Part shown: in pieces, positions 1 to 5,966 of the stretch
Layout of the letters: each line of letters starts with the position of its first letter
Numbering within the stretch: position 1 is the stretch's first letter
Assembly: GCA_018712425.1 (NCBI GenBank)
Contig: DVHA01000199.1
Span: 1 to 8,699, forward strand
Length of the DNA stretch: 8,699 nucleotides
Origin: Candidatus Faecivivens stercoravium
Lineage (GTDB): Bacteria > Bacillota > Clostridia > Oscillospirales > Ruminococcaceae
Direction of reading: 5' to 3'
Program-made: the position numbers and the translations under genes
The notes under the pieces: generated by a model
Told to the model about the DNA's origin: nothing
Database searches by the model: none
Seen by the model: the letters and a program-made list of their open reading frames with translations, nothing else

Positions 1-675
1 GGCACCGGCTCCGGCAAGAGCACCATCGCCGCCCTCCTCGACCGACTCTATGATTTGGGCCCCGGGGAAGGTTCGATCACCGTCGGCGGGGTCGATATCC
101 GGGAAATCCGGCAGGATTACCTCCGGAAGAATATCGGCCTGGTTTTGCAGGAACCCTACCTCTTCTCCCGCTCGATCGGGGAAAACATCGCGATTACCCG
201 CCCGGGGGCCGGGCTTGCCGGCATCCGCCAGGCGACCACCATCGCCTGCGTCGACGACGCCATCGACACCTTCTCGGACGGCTATAACACCGTCGTCGGC
301 GAACGGGGGGTCACCCTCTCGGGCGGCCAGAAACAGCGGGTCGCGATTGCCCGGATGCTGATGCAGGAGGCGCCCATCATGATCTTCGACGACTCCCTTT
401 CGGCGGTCGACGCCGAGACCGACGCGAAAATCCGGGCGGCCCTCAAAGAGCGGATGGGCAGCGCCACCGTCATCCTCATCTCCCACCGGATTACGACGCT
501 GATGCAGGCGGACGAAATCCTCGTCCTCAAAGACGGCGAACTCTCCGATATCGGCACCCACCACGAACTCATCTCCCGCCCCGGCATCTATAAGGACATC
601 TACGACATCCAGATGGCGGCCGCCGACCGGCAGCTGCTGGATGAAGAGGAATCGAAAGGGGGTGAGGGGGCATGA
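1..675 (+). CDS. ABC exporter subunit, degenerate-site half (3' part only)
   Basis: This is the C-terminal 224 residues of an ABC transporter, open at the window's left edge; the membrane domain and the start lie outside. The frame begins inside Walker A (GTGSGKST, residues 1-8 here). It continues with the Q-loop Gln at residue 50, a canonical signature LSGGQ (106-110), Walker B ending IMIFDD (Asp130, Asp131), D-loop SAVD and the H-loop His162. The residue after the Walker B Asp is Asp131 rather than the catalytic Glu. In heterodimeric exporters such as Bacillus BmrC/BmrD (YheI/YheH) and Thermotoga TM287/TM288, this Glu-to-Asp change marks the subunit forming the degenerate ATP site. The stop overlaps the next start (ATGA), so the two subunits should be co-translated and dimerise as one exporter in the cytoplasmic membrane. 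Drug or lipid export is likely from the family; the substrate cannot be read from sequence. Confidence 0.93.
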   Translation, partial: GTGSGKSTIAALLDRLYDLGPGEGSITVGGVDIREIRQDYLRKNIGLVLQEPYLFSRSIGENIAITRPGAGLAGIRQATTIACVDDAIDTFSDGYNTVVGERGVTLSGGQKQRVAIARMLMQEAPIMIFDDSLSAVDAETDAKIRAALKERMGSATVILISHRITTLMQADEILVLKDGELSDIGTHHELISRPGIYKDIYDIQMAAADRQLLDEEESKGGEGA

Positions 676-2498
676 GCATCCGGCTGGAAGAAAAAGAATA
701 CAGCAAAAGTTTTGAACTGAAGACCTGGCTCCGGCTCGGGCGGTTTATGAAGCCCTACAAGGCGGCCTTTATCACCGTCTTCCTCCTCAACATCGGGGCG
801 GCGGTCATCGACATCAGCCTCCCGCTGTTCCAGCGGTACGCGATCGACACCTTCGTCGAAGGGCGGACGGTCGAGGGGCTGGGGGTCTTCGCCCTCGCCT
901 ACACCGCCGCCATCTGCCTCCAGACGGTCATCACAATCGTCTTCTGCCGGCTGTCGATGAAAAACGAGATGTACATCGGCCGGGATATGAAGCACGACTG
1001 CTTTGTCCACCTCCAGACCCTCTCCCTCTCCTATTACAACGTGACGCCGGTGGGGTATATCCTCGCCCGGGTCATGAGCGACACCAACCGCATCGCCGGG
1101 ATGCTCGCCTGGCAGCTGACCGACATGACCTGGCAGATCGGGTATGTCATCGGCGTCTTCATCGCGATGCTCTTCTTAAACGTCAAGCTCGCGCTGATGG
1201 TCATGGTGGTCGTCCCGCTGCTGGTCATCCTCACCATCTACTTCCAGAAGCGGATCCTCCTCTGGAACCGCAAAATCCGCCGCCAGAACTCCAAGATCAC
1301 CTCCGCCTACAACGAAGGGATCACCGGCGCGAAGACCTCGAAGACACTGGTCATCGAGGACCAGAACTGCCGGGAGTTTGAGGAGCTGACCACCGAAATG
1401 CGGGTGGCGGGCGTCCGGGCGGCGCGGCTTCGGGGCATCTTCCTGCCGCTGATGCTGCTCCTCTCGAGCATCGTCACCGCCGTCGTTTTAAACCAGGGCG
1501 GGCATATGGTGCTGGGCGGCCTGATGGCGCTCGGGACCCTGTCGGCCTTCACGACCTACGCGGTCGGCATCTTCGAGCCGATCCAGAACCTCGCCGCCAA
1601 CATCTCGGAACTGATTTCCGCCCAGGCGAACATCGAGCGGGTCATGGACCTGCTGGATGAAAAGCCGATGATCGAGGACTCCCCCGAGGTCGTCGCCAAA
1701 TACGGCACCGCCTTCGAGCCCAAAAAGGAAAACTGGGAGCCGATCAAAGGCGAAATCGAGTTTAAGGACGTCTCCTTCAAGTACCCGGACGGCGGCGAAT
1801 ACGTCCTCGAGCACTTCAACCTCCACATCCCCGCCGGCACGACCATCGCGATCGTCGGCGAGACGGGGGCGGGCAAGTCGACCCTTGTCAACCTCGCCTG
1901 CCGGTTCTTCGAGCCGACCTCGGGGCAGATCCTGATCGACGGCAAAGACTACCGGGAGCGCAGCCAGCTCTGGCTCCACTCCTCCCTCGGCTATGTCCTC
2001 CAGAGCCCCCACCTCTTCTCCGGCACCGTCATGGAGAACATCCGCTACGGCCGCCTCGACGCGACCGACGAGGAAGTCAAGGCGGCGGCGAAAGCGGTCT
2101 CGGCCGATACCGTCGTCGAAAAGCTGGAAAACGGCTGGAATTCCGACGTCGGCGAAGGGGGCGACCGCCTCTCGACCGGTGAGAAACAGCTGATCTCCTT
2201 CGCCCGGGCGGTGCTGGCCGACCCCGCCATCTTCGTGCTGGATGAGGCGACCAGTTCGATCGATACCCAGACCGAACAGCTGATCCAGGACGCGATCAGC
2301 TACCTCCTTAAAAACCGCACCTCCTTCCTGATTGCCCACCGGCTCTCGACCATCCGCCAGGCCGACCTGATCCTGGTCGTCCGGGACGGCAAGATCATCG
2401 AACAGGGCAAACACGAGGAGCTGCTGCGGCAGAAGGGCTACTACCATACGCTGTACACCAAGCAGTTTGAGGAAGAAGCCACTTCGGCCCAGATTTAA
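672..2498 (+). CDS. ABC exporter subunit, catalytic half (membrane domain fused to ATPase)
   Basis: A full-length half-transporter of 608 residues, the normal size for this class. Residues about 30-330 form a type I exporter membrane domain with six hydrophobic segments. The ATPase domain starts near residue 360 and has Walker A GETGAGKST (396-404), Q-loop Gln444, signature LSTGE (500-504), Walker B ending IFVLDE (Asp524, Glu525), D-loop SSID and H-loop His556. The catalytic Glu is present, unlike in the upstream partner, while the signature departs from LSGGQ. The two proteins therefore complement each other as in BmrC/BmrD-type heterodimers: one consensus ATP site and one degenerate site. 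The ATG at 672 overlaps the upstream TGA and has a purine-rich AAAGGGGG/GAGGGGG run before it. A GC-rich hairpin follows the stop. YheH/BmrD-like by architecture; I give no symbol because orthology is not shown. Confidence 0.96.
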   Translation: MSIRLEEKEYSKSFELKTWLRLGRFMKPYKAAFITVFLLNIGAAVIDISLPLFQRYAIDTFVEGRTVEGLGVFALAYTAAICLQTVITIVFCRLSMKNEMYIGRDMKHDCFVHLQTLSLSYYNVTPVGYILARVMSDTNRIAGMLAWQLTDMTWQIGYVIGVFIAMLFLNVKLALMVMVVVPLLVILTIYFQKRILLWNRKIRRQNSKITSAYNEGITGAKTSKTLVIEDQNCREFEELTTEMRVAGVRAARLRGIFLPLMLLLSSIVTAVVLNQGGHMVLGGLMALGTLSAFTTYAVGIFEPIQNLAANISELISAQANIERVMDLLDEKPMIEDSPEVVAKYGTAFEPKKENWEPIKGEIEFKDVSFKYPDGGEYVLEHFNLHIPAGTTIAIVGETGAGKSTLVNLACRFFEPTSGQILIDGKDYRERSQLWLHSSLGYVLQSPHLFSGTVMENIRYGRLDATDEEVKAAAKAVSADTVVEKLENGWNSDVGEGGDRLSTGEKQLISFARAVLADPAIFVLDEATSSIDTQTEQLIQDAISYLLKNRTSFLIAHRLSTIRQADLILVVRDGKIIEQGKHEELLRQKGYYHTLYTKQFEEEATSAQI

Positions 2499-2511
2499 CC
2501 AAAAGCTGAAC

Positions 2512-2540
2512 GCCCCGGACGGTATCAACCCGTCCGGGGC
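2512..2540 (+). terminator. Probable terminator of the ABC exporter operon
   Basis: An 11-bp perfect stem (GCCCCGGACGG / CCGTCCGGGGC) with a 7-nt loop begins 14 nt after the ABC stop codon. It is followed by ATTCCTTCC, a weak pyrimidine tail rather than a clean U-run, so termination efficiency is uncertain. Position and stability make an operon end the best reading. Confidence 0.7.
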
Positions 2541-2566
2541 ATTCCTTCCAAACGGCAACAATACAA

Positions 2567-2612
2567 AATCCCCCTGCAAACCGGCAGAATTGCACCGGTT
2601 TGCAGGGGGATT
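2567..2612 (-). terminator. Strong hairpin terminator for the MATE/acetyltransferase operon (possibly bidirectional)
   Basis: An 18-bp perfect inverted repeat (2567-2584 with 2595-2612) surrounds a 10-nt loop. On the minus strand it begins 13 nt after the acetyltransferase stop. Its distal arm runs into TTTTGTATTGTTG, a U-rich tail, so it is a good rho-independent terminator for the minus-strand operon. On the plus strand the tail is CCCTTTTC, so it may also catch read-through from the ABC operon that converges here. Confidence 0.85.
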
Positions 2613-2625
2613 CCCTTTTCAGCCG

Positions 2626-3156
2626 TTATTTTTCCTCCCGCAGGCGGCGCTCCTCCTCCAGGTCGGCGGGGTCGATCGGCCGGTCGCGGTAGTAAAACTT
2701 CATGTCCTGCTCGTTAAGCTCCCGGATGACCTTGCAGGGGTTTCCGACGGCGACCGAGTTGGCGGGAATGTCACGGGTGACGACGCTCCCGGCGCCGATA
2801 ACGCTGTTCTCCCCGATGGTGACGCCGGGGCAGATGACGCTGTTGGCCCCAATCCAGCAGTTGTCGCCGATGGTGACGTGGGCGCAGTACATATACCCCC
2901 GCAGGTCGGGGTTAATGGGGTGGCCGACGGTGGCGATGGTGACCGACGGGCCGAACATCACCCGGTTGCCGATGGTGATCCGGCCGTCGTCGATAAAGTT
3001 GCAGTTGACGTTGATGTAGCAGCCGGAGCCGACGGAAATATGCCGGCCGTAACAGAAGTAAAAGGGCGGCTCGACCCAGCTGTTGCAGGGCTTGCCGAAG
3101 ATTTCCCCCAGCAGTTTCACCCGTTCCGCCGTCTGGTCGGGCTCGGTGTCATTCAT
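2626..3156 (-). CDS. Maltose/galactoside-type O-acetyltransferase, catalytic beta-helix part (separated from its N-terminus by a frameshift)
   Basis: 176 residues covering the left-handed beta-helix of the maltose/galactoside/NodL acetyltransferase family, which moves acetyl from acetyl-CoA to a sugar hydroxyl. Hexapeptide repeats run from about residue 40 to 150 (for example ITIGNRVMFGPSV, VTIGDNCWIGANSVICPGVTIGENSVIGAGSVV). His79, in TVGHP, fits the catalytic His of the family. Family members normally start with a roughly 50-residue Mac domain. Here that part lies immediately upstream in another frame (3149-3259). Removing one copy of a 4-bp tandem repeat at 3150-3157 would join both into about 209 residues with a natural FNDTEPDQ junction. 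The ATG used here overlaps the upstream TGA (ATGAATGA), so re-initiation could still make this piece, but without the Mac domain activity is doubtful. It is the last gene of the operon with the MATE exporter. The true acceptor is unknown. Confidence 0.85.
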   Translation of the reverse strand: MNDTEPDQTAERVKLLGEIFGKPCNSWVEPPFYFCYGRHISVGSGCYINVNCNFIDDGRITIGNRVMFGPSVTIATVGHPINPDLRGYMYCAHVTIGDNCWIGANSVICPGVTIGENSVIGAGSVVTRDIPANSVAVGNPCKVIRELNEQDMKFYYRDRPIDPADLEEERRLREEK

Positions 3157-3259
3157 TAAACCGCTTCATCCGCTTTTTGGCCTCCAGCCGCTCCTGCGGC
3201 ATCCCTTCGCACATGTCGGTAAACAGCTTGCCTTCCATAATCCGTTCGTGCATTGTCAT
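3149..3259 (-). pseudogene. Mac-domain N-terminal fragment of the acetyltransferase
   Basis: A 36-codon frame starting with ATG at 3259-3257 and ending in TGA at 3151-3149. The peptide begins MTMHERIMEGKLFTDM and ends RMKRFNE. It has the usual opening of maltose O-acetyltransferases: a basic/acidic helix with MxxGKLF, then ER-L-AKxRxKRFN. The start overlaps the MATE stop (ATGA), and the ribosome site AAGGAGGAA sits inside the end of the MATE gene, which is the expected operon arrangement for the intact gene. The frame then stops just where the family would continue into the linker before the beta-helix. I read it together with 2626-3156 as one gene broken by a 4-bp insertion; a sequencing or assembly error is the main alternative. 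Confidence 0.8.
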
Positions 3260-4608
3260 ACGATTTCCTCCTTGGTCAGGTTTTTCACCCATTTACACTG
3301 TTTGAAATGGCGGTAGACGGCGGGCAGTTTGATCATCTCGTCCAGGTTGATGATAAAATAGACCGCCAGCACCGGCAGCTTCCAGACAAAGGCCGCCAGC
3401 ATCCCCAGCGGGACGACGATCACCCACAAAGTCACCGCGTCGCAGAGAAACCCGAACTTTGAGTCCCCGCCGGCGCAGAAGATGCCGCCGATGACGGTGC
3501 TGTTGACCGATTTGCCGATGCAGTAGTAGGAGCAGATGACCAGCATCCACTGTAAGTACCCTTCCGCCGTAGGGGTCAGGTTTGTGAGCCGCAAAATCAG
3601 CGGGCTGAGGCAGAGCAGGACCGCCCCGGTTGCCGTCCCGGCGACGATCGAGAGCTTGGCGACCCCTTCGCCGTACCGCTTCGCCCGGTCAAGGCGGCCC
3701 GCCCCCAGCTCGTTGCCGACCAGGATCGCGCCGCCGCTGCCGATGCCGGTGCAGAGGCAGATCAGCAGGTTTTTGGCGATGCTGGCGATCGAGTTGGCGG
3801 CCACCGCGTCGCTGCCCATATGGCCTAAAATGACGCTGCCCATCGTAAAGCCGACGCCCCAGACAATCTCGTTGCCGAGGACCGGCGTGACATATTTCCA
3901 GAAGTCCCGGCAGAGCCAGGGGCCGAGCCGCACTAGATACCGGGGCCGGAATTTGACCCGCCCTGCCGGGAGCGAATCCAAGTAGGCCCACACCATATCC
4001 ACCGCCCGGGCGATGACCGTCGCCACTGCCGCGCCAGCGATCCCCATCTCCGGGAACCCGAAGAGGCCGAAGATCAAAATGGCGTTAAACAGGATGTTGA
4101 GGAGGACGCAGGCCGAACTGATCAGCGAGCTCCGCCCCGCCCGGCCGCAGTTTTTCATCACGCAAAGGAAGACCTGGGAGATGCCGCAGAAGAAGTAGGA
4201 GAGGCTGACCGCCCGCAGATATTCCGCCCCGCCGGCAACCAGCGCCGGTTCCGGCGTGAAAATCCGCATGATCGCCCCGGGGGCAATCGCCGCCGCCAGC
4301 GTAAACAGCAGCCCGACCGGCAGCGTGAAGAGCAGCACCATCCCCAGCAGACGCTCCACCGTATCCACATCCCTTTTCCCCCAGTACTGGGCGGCGAACA
4401 TGCTGGTGCCGATGGTCATCGTCGCGAGGTAGAGGCTGAAGACAAACTGGACCTGCCCCGCCAGCGAGACCGCCGACATCGCGTCCTGGCTGAGCATCCC
4501 CAGCATGACCGCGTCGGTCGCGCTGACCAGCGCCAGCATCACCTGCTGGAAAGCGATGGGGAAAACGAGGCTTCTGAGCTTCTTCCAAAATTCCCGGTCC
4601 AGTTTCAT
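3256..4608 (-). CDS. MATE family multidrug/cation efflux transporter
   Basis: 450 residues and about 12 membrane segments, the normal size for the MATE family, whose members use an H+ or Na+ gradient to expel cationic drugs or metabolites across the cytoplasmic membrane. Visible family features are the N-terminal FPIAFQQVMLALVSATDAVMLG helix, the QYWGKRD turn after the second segment (residues 74-80), the MKNCGRAGRSSLISS loop into an NILFNAILIFG helix (about 151-181), and GIAGAAVATVIAR (189-201). The second half repeats the pattern, as expected for the internal pseudo-repeat. ATG at 4608 is preceded by GGAGGG at 4615-4620 with a 6-nt gap. The stop overlaps the acetyltransferase start. An AraC regulator is divergent upstream and probably controls it. 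The substrate cannot be assigned. Confidence 0.95.
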   Translation of the reverse strand: MKLDREFWKKLRSLVFPIAFQQVMLALVSATDAVMLGMLSQDAMSAVSLAGQVQFVFSLYLATMTIGTSMFAAQYWGKRDVDTVERLLGMVLLFTLPVGLLFTLAAAIAPGAIMRIFTPEPALVAGGAEYLRAVSLSYFFCGISQVFLCVMKNCGRAGRSSLISSACVLLNILFNAILIFGLFGFPEMGIAGAAVATVIARAVDMVWAYLDSLPAGRVKFRPRYLVRLGPWLCRDFWKYVTPVLGNEIVWGVGFTMGSVILGHMGSDAVAANSIASIAKNLLICLCTGIGSGGAILVGNELGAGRLDRAKRYGEGVAKLSIVAGTATGAVLLCLSPLILRLTNLTPTAEGYLQWMLVICSYYCIGKSVNSTVIGGIFCAGGDSKFGFLCDAVTLWVIVVPLGMLAAFVWKLPVLAVYFIINLDEMIKLPAVYRHFKQCKWVKNLTKEEIV

Positions 4609-4629
4609 ATCCGTCCCTCCAAATGCCTA

Positions 4630-4661
4630 TTGCCAAAACGGCCATTTCCTGTTATTATAAT
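4630..4661 (+). promoter_or_regulatory. Possible promoter for the AraC-type regulator
   Basis: A perfect -10 hexamer TATAAT (4656-4661) lies 70 nt before the regulator's ATG. The best -35 match, TTGCCA (4630-4635), is 20 bp away, longer than the ideal 17, which suggests a weak or activator-dependent promoter. The TATTATAATAATA run is nearly palindromic, so its direction is ambiguous. Confidence 0.35.
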
Positions 4662-4684
4662 AATACAGAAAGATGTTCTTTACT

Positions 4685-4712
4685 ATCATATTTGTGCATT
4701 ATTTCATAACAA
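4685..4712 (-). promoter_or_regulatory. Candidate sigma-A promoter for the MATE operon
   Basis: On the minus strand, TTGTTA (4712-4707) and TATGAT (4690-4685) are 16 bp apart, close to the housekeeping consensus. This would put the transcript start near 4677 and leave a leader of roughly 70 nt before the MATE ATG. It lies in the only clearly AT-rich stretch of the window, between the two divergent genes, so it is also where an AraC-type regulator would be expected to bind. Confidence 0.5.
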
Positions 4713-4731
4713 TCGTACACGGAGGGATAAA

Positions 4732-5610
4732 ATGGCAAATTTAACGGTTTTACAGGACGGTTCAGAACGGATCCATTACAGCAACCCCTTTATCCCGATC
4801 TATGCCTGCCGCGGCAACCTGCGGGGGCTTTCCGGGATGGCGGCCCTCTGCCACTGGCATGAGGAGGTGGAGTTCCTGCTCCCCTTTAAGGGGCATCTCT
4901 ATTATAACATAAACGGCGCCCGCCTGCTGATCCCGCAGGGAGACGCCGTCTTTGTCAACAGCCGGAACCTGCACTACGGCTTTTCCGACGGGGGGACGGA
5001 TTGTGAATACATCTGCGTCGCCTTCCGGCCGCAGCTTCTGTGCAGCTGTGAGGGGTTCCGGCAGCAGTATGTGCTGCCGGTCGTGACCCACACCAGCCTT
5101 TCCCACGCGCTGTTGGACCACGGCGACTCTGAGCTGGCGGGGGCCTTCGGCGCCCTCTGGCGGCTGGACGCCCTCTACCGGGAAAAGCCGGAGGGGTACG
5201 AGATGGCGGCGATGGGCGCCCTCTACCAGCTGTGGCCGGCCATTTACAGCCTGGCAAAGAGCCGGGGCGGGCGCACCGGGACGGCGGACGGCAAGCTGGA
5301 CACCCTCCGGCGGATGCTGGACTTTATCCGCACCCATTACGCCGAACGGATTACCCTCAACCAGATCGCCGCTGCCGGCGGGGTCTGCCGCAGCAGCTGC
5401 TGCCAGATTTTCCGGGAGAACCTGCACCAGACGCCAAACGATTACCTCAATTCCTTCCGGGTGGAACAGGGGATGGCGCTGCTACGGAGCACCGCGCTGC
5501 CGGTCACCGAAATCTCGGCCCTCTGCGGGTTCAACAGCCCCAGCTATTTCGCCGAGATGTTCCTAAAGCAGAAAGGCTGCACCCCCTCCGCTTACCGCAA
5601 GAACCTTTGA
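4732..5610 (+). CDS. AraC family transcriptional regulator with cupin-type sensor domain
   Basis: 292 residues, typical of the family. Residues about 30-110 look like the AraC-type cupin sensor (CHWHEEVEFLLPFKG, then IPQGDAVFVNSRNLHYGF, a classic metal-free or ligand-binding barrel pattern). Residues about 190-292 form the double helix-turn-helix domain: first helix pair around 208-229 (TLNQIAAAGGVCRSSCCQIF), second around 257-279, ending with the hallmark GFNSPSYFAEMFLKQKGCTPSAYR. The start at 4732 is chosen because GGAGGG lies 5 nt upstream (4721-4726); the frame stays open to 4630, but that extension would run through the promoter region. It is divergent from the MATE operon, so it most likely senses a compound exported or modified by that operon and activates it. 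The ligand is unknown. Confidence 0.93.
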   Translation: MANLTVLQDGSERIHYSNPFIPIYACRGNLRGLSGMAALCHWHEEVEFLLPFKGHLYYNINGARLLIPQGDAVFVNSRNLHYGFSDGGTDCEYICVAFRPQLLCSCEGFRQQYVLPVVTHTSLSHALLDHGDSELAGAFGALWRLDALYREKPEGYEMAAMGALYQLWPAIYSLAKSRGGRTGTADGKLDTLRRMLDFIRTHYAERITLNQIAAAGGVCRSSCCQIFRENLHQTPNDYLNSFRVEQGMALLRSTALPVTEISALCGFNSPSYFAEMFLKQKGCTPSAYRKNL

Positions 5611-5673
5611 GGATGGGGAAGAGTTTTCCGTTACGTCCCTTTCAAACCCCATCGAGCGGGCTGCTGTCTTTCG

Positions 5674-5699
5674 AAGACCGGCCTCCCACGGCCGGTCTT
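5674..5699 (+). terminator. Hairpin after the AraC gene, probable terminator
   Basis: A 10-bp perfect stem (AAGACCGGCC / GGCCGGTCTT) with a 6-nt loop lies 63 nt after the regulator's stop. The 3' arm ends in TCTT but no longer U-run follows, so it is an imperfect intrinsic terminator. The 63 bases before it show nothing I can name. Confidence 0.55.
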
Positions 5700-5710
5700 A
5701 TGCGGTAGGT

Positions 5711-5820
5711 GCGGGCATCTCACGCCTGCGTCACGCTATCGCAAGCGATAGCTAGAAAAATGTTTGCCGGCCGTGCGGCATTGGCCGGCATTTCTCGCAA
5801 GCTCGAAACCACATTTTTCT
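5711..5820 (+). repeat. Structured intergenic repeat, copy 1 (three-way junction)
   Basis: The element starts with a hairpin GCGGGC/GCCTGC (5711-5716 with 5724-5729, one G-U pair), then GCTATCG/CGATAGC (5735-5741 with 5746-5752, loop CAAG). The core is 5754-5820. An outer stem P1, AGAAAAATGT (5754-5763) with ACATTTTTCT (5811-5820), encloses P2, GCCGGCC/GGCCGGC (5766-5772 with 5783-5789), and a weaker P3, TTTC/GAAA (5791-5794 with 5805-5808). The linkers are TT, A and CC. A second copy with the same layout and the same linkers lies at 8587-8671. Where stem bases differ between copies, the partner base differs too, in P1 and in P2. It could be a mobile palindromic element (REP or MITE type), a 3' UTR element or a small RNA; I do not recognise the family. 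Confidence 0.8.
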
Positions 5821-5830
5821 GGCAGCGGGT

Positions 5831-5918
5831 CCAGGGTCCGCGAGGGTCCTGGCGGATTCCAAAGGCAGAGCCTTTGGTCCATCAAAGTGAAACTTTGTCG
5901 CTGCCTTAAGGGCAGCGA
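5831..5918. repeat. Cluster of short palindromes
   Basis: Four hairpins sit almost end to end: CCAGG/CCTGG (5831-5852), CCAAAGGC/GCCTTTGG with loop AGA (5859-5877), CAAAGT/ACTTTG with loop GAA (5883-5897) and TCGCTGCC/GGCAGCGA with loop TTAAG (5898-5918). Together with copy 1 of the structured repeat they fill most of the 356 bases between the AraC and CLC genes. The last hairpin could help end transcription of the CLC gene, which converges from the right, although no clear U-run follows on the minus strand. I see no coding signal here; the short open frames contain the repeats. Confidence 0.65.
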
Positions 5919-5966
5919 AATCAACATCTACTTAATCAAAAACCCTTTCCCGCACGCCTTTATCCG

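Noticed and set aside
1488..2579. 363-codon minus-strand open frame
   Set aside because: It lies opposite the ABC ATPase domain, whose motifs are unambiguous. The product is rich in Asp, Gly and Val, as expected from antisense reading of GC-rich coding DNA.
2467..3159. 230-codon plus-strand open frame
   Set aside because: It runs through the two terminators and antisense to the acetyltransferase, giving a Val/Asp/Gly-rich shadow peptide.
4630..4731. N-terminal extension of the AraC regulator from the ATG at 4630
   Set aside because: It would translate through the AT-rich promoter region, while the ATG at 4732 has a GGAGGG site at the right distance and gives a family-typical length.
5701..5820. 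tRNA or known structured RNA
   Set aside because: The three-way junction lacks a 7-bp acceptor stem, anticodon loop and T-loop GTTCRA sequence, so it is not a tRNA. I could not match it to any RNA family I know.
5731..5920. CRISPR array
   Set aside because: The palindromes are of different sequence and spacing, with no regularly spaced direct repeats.
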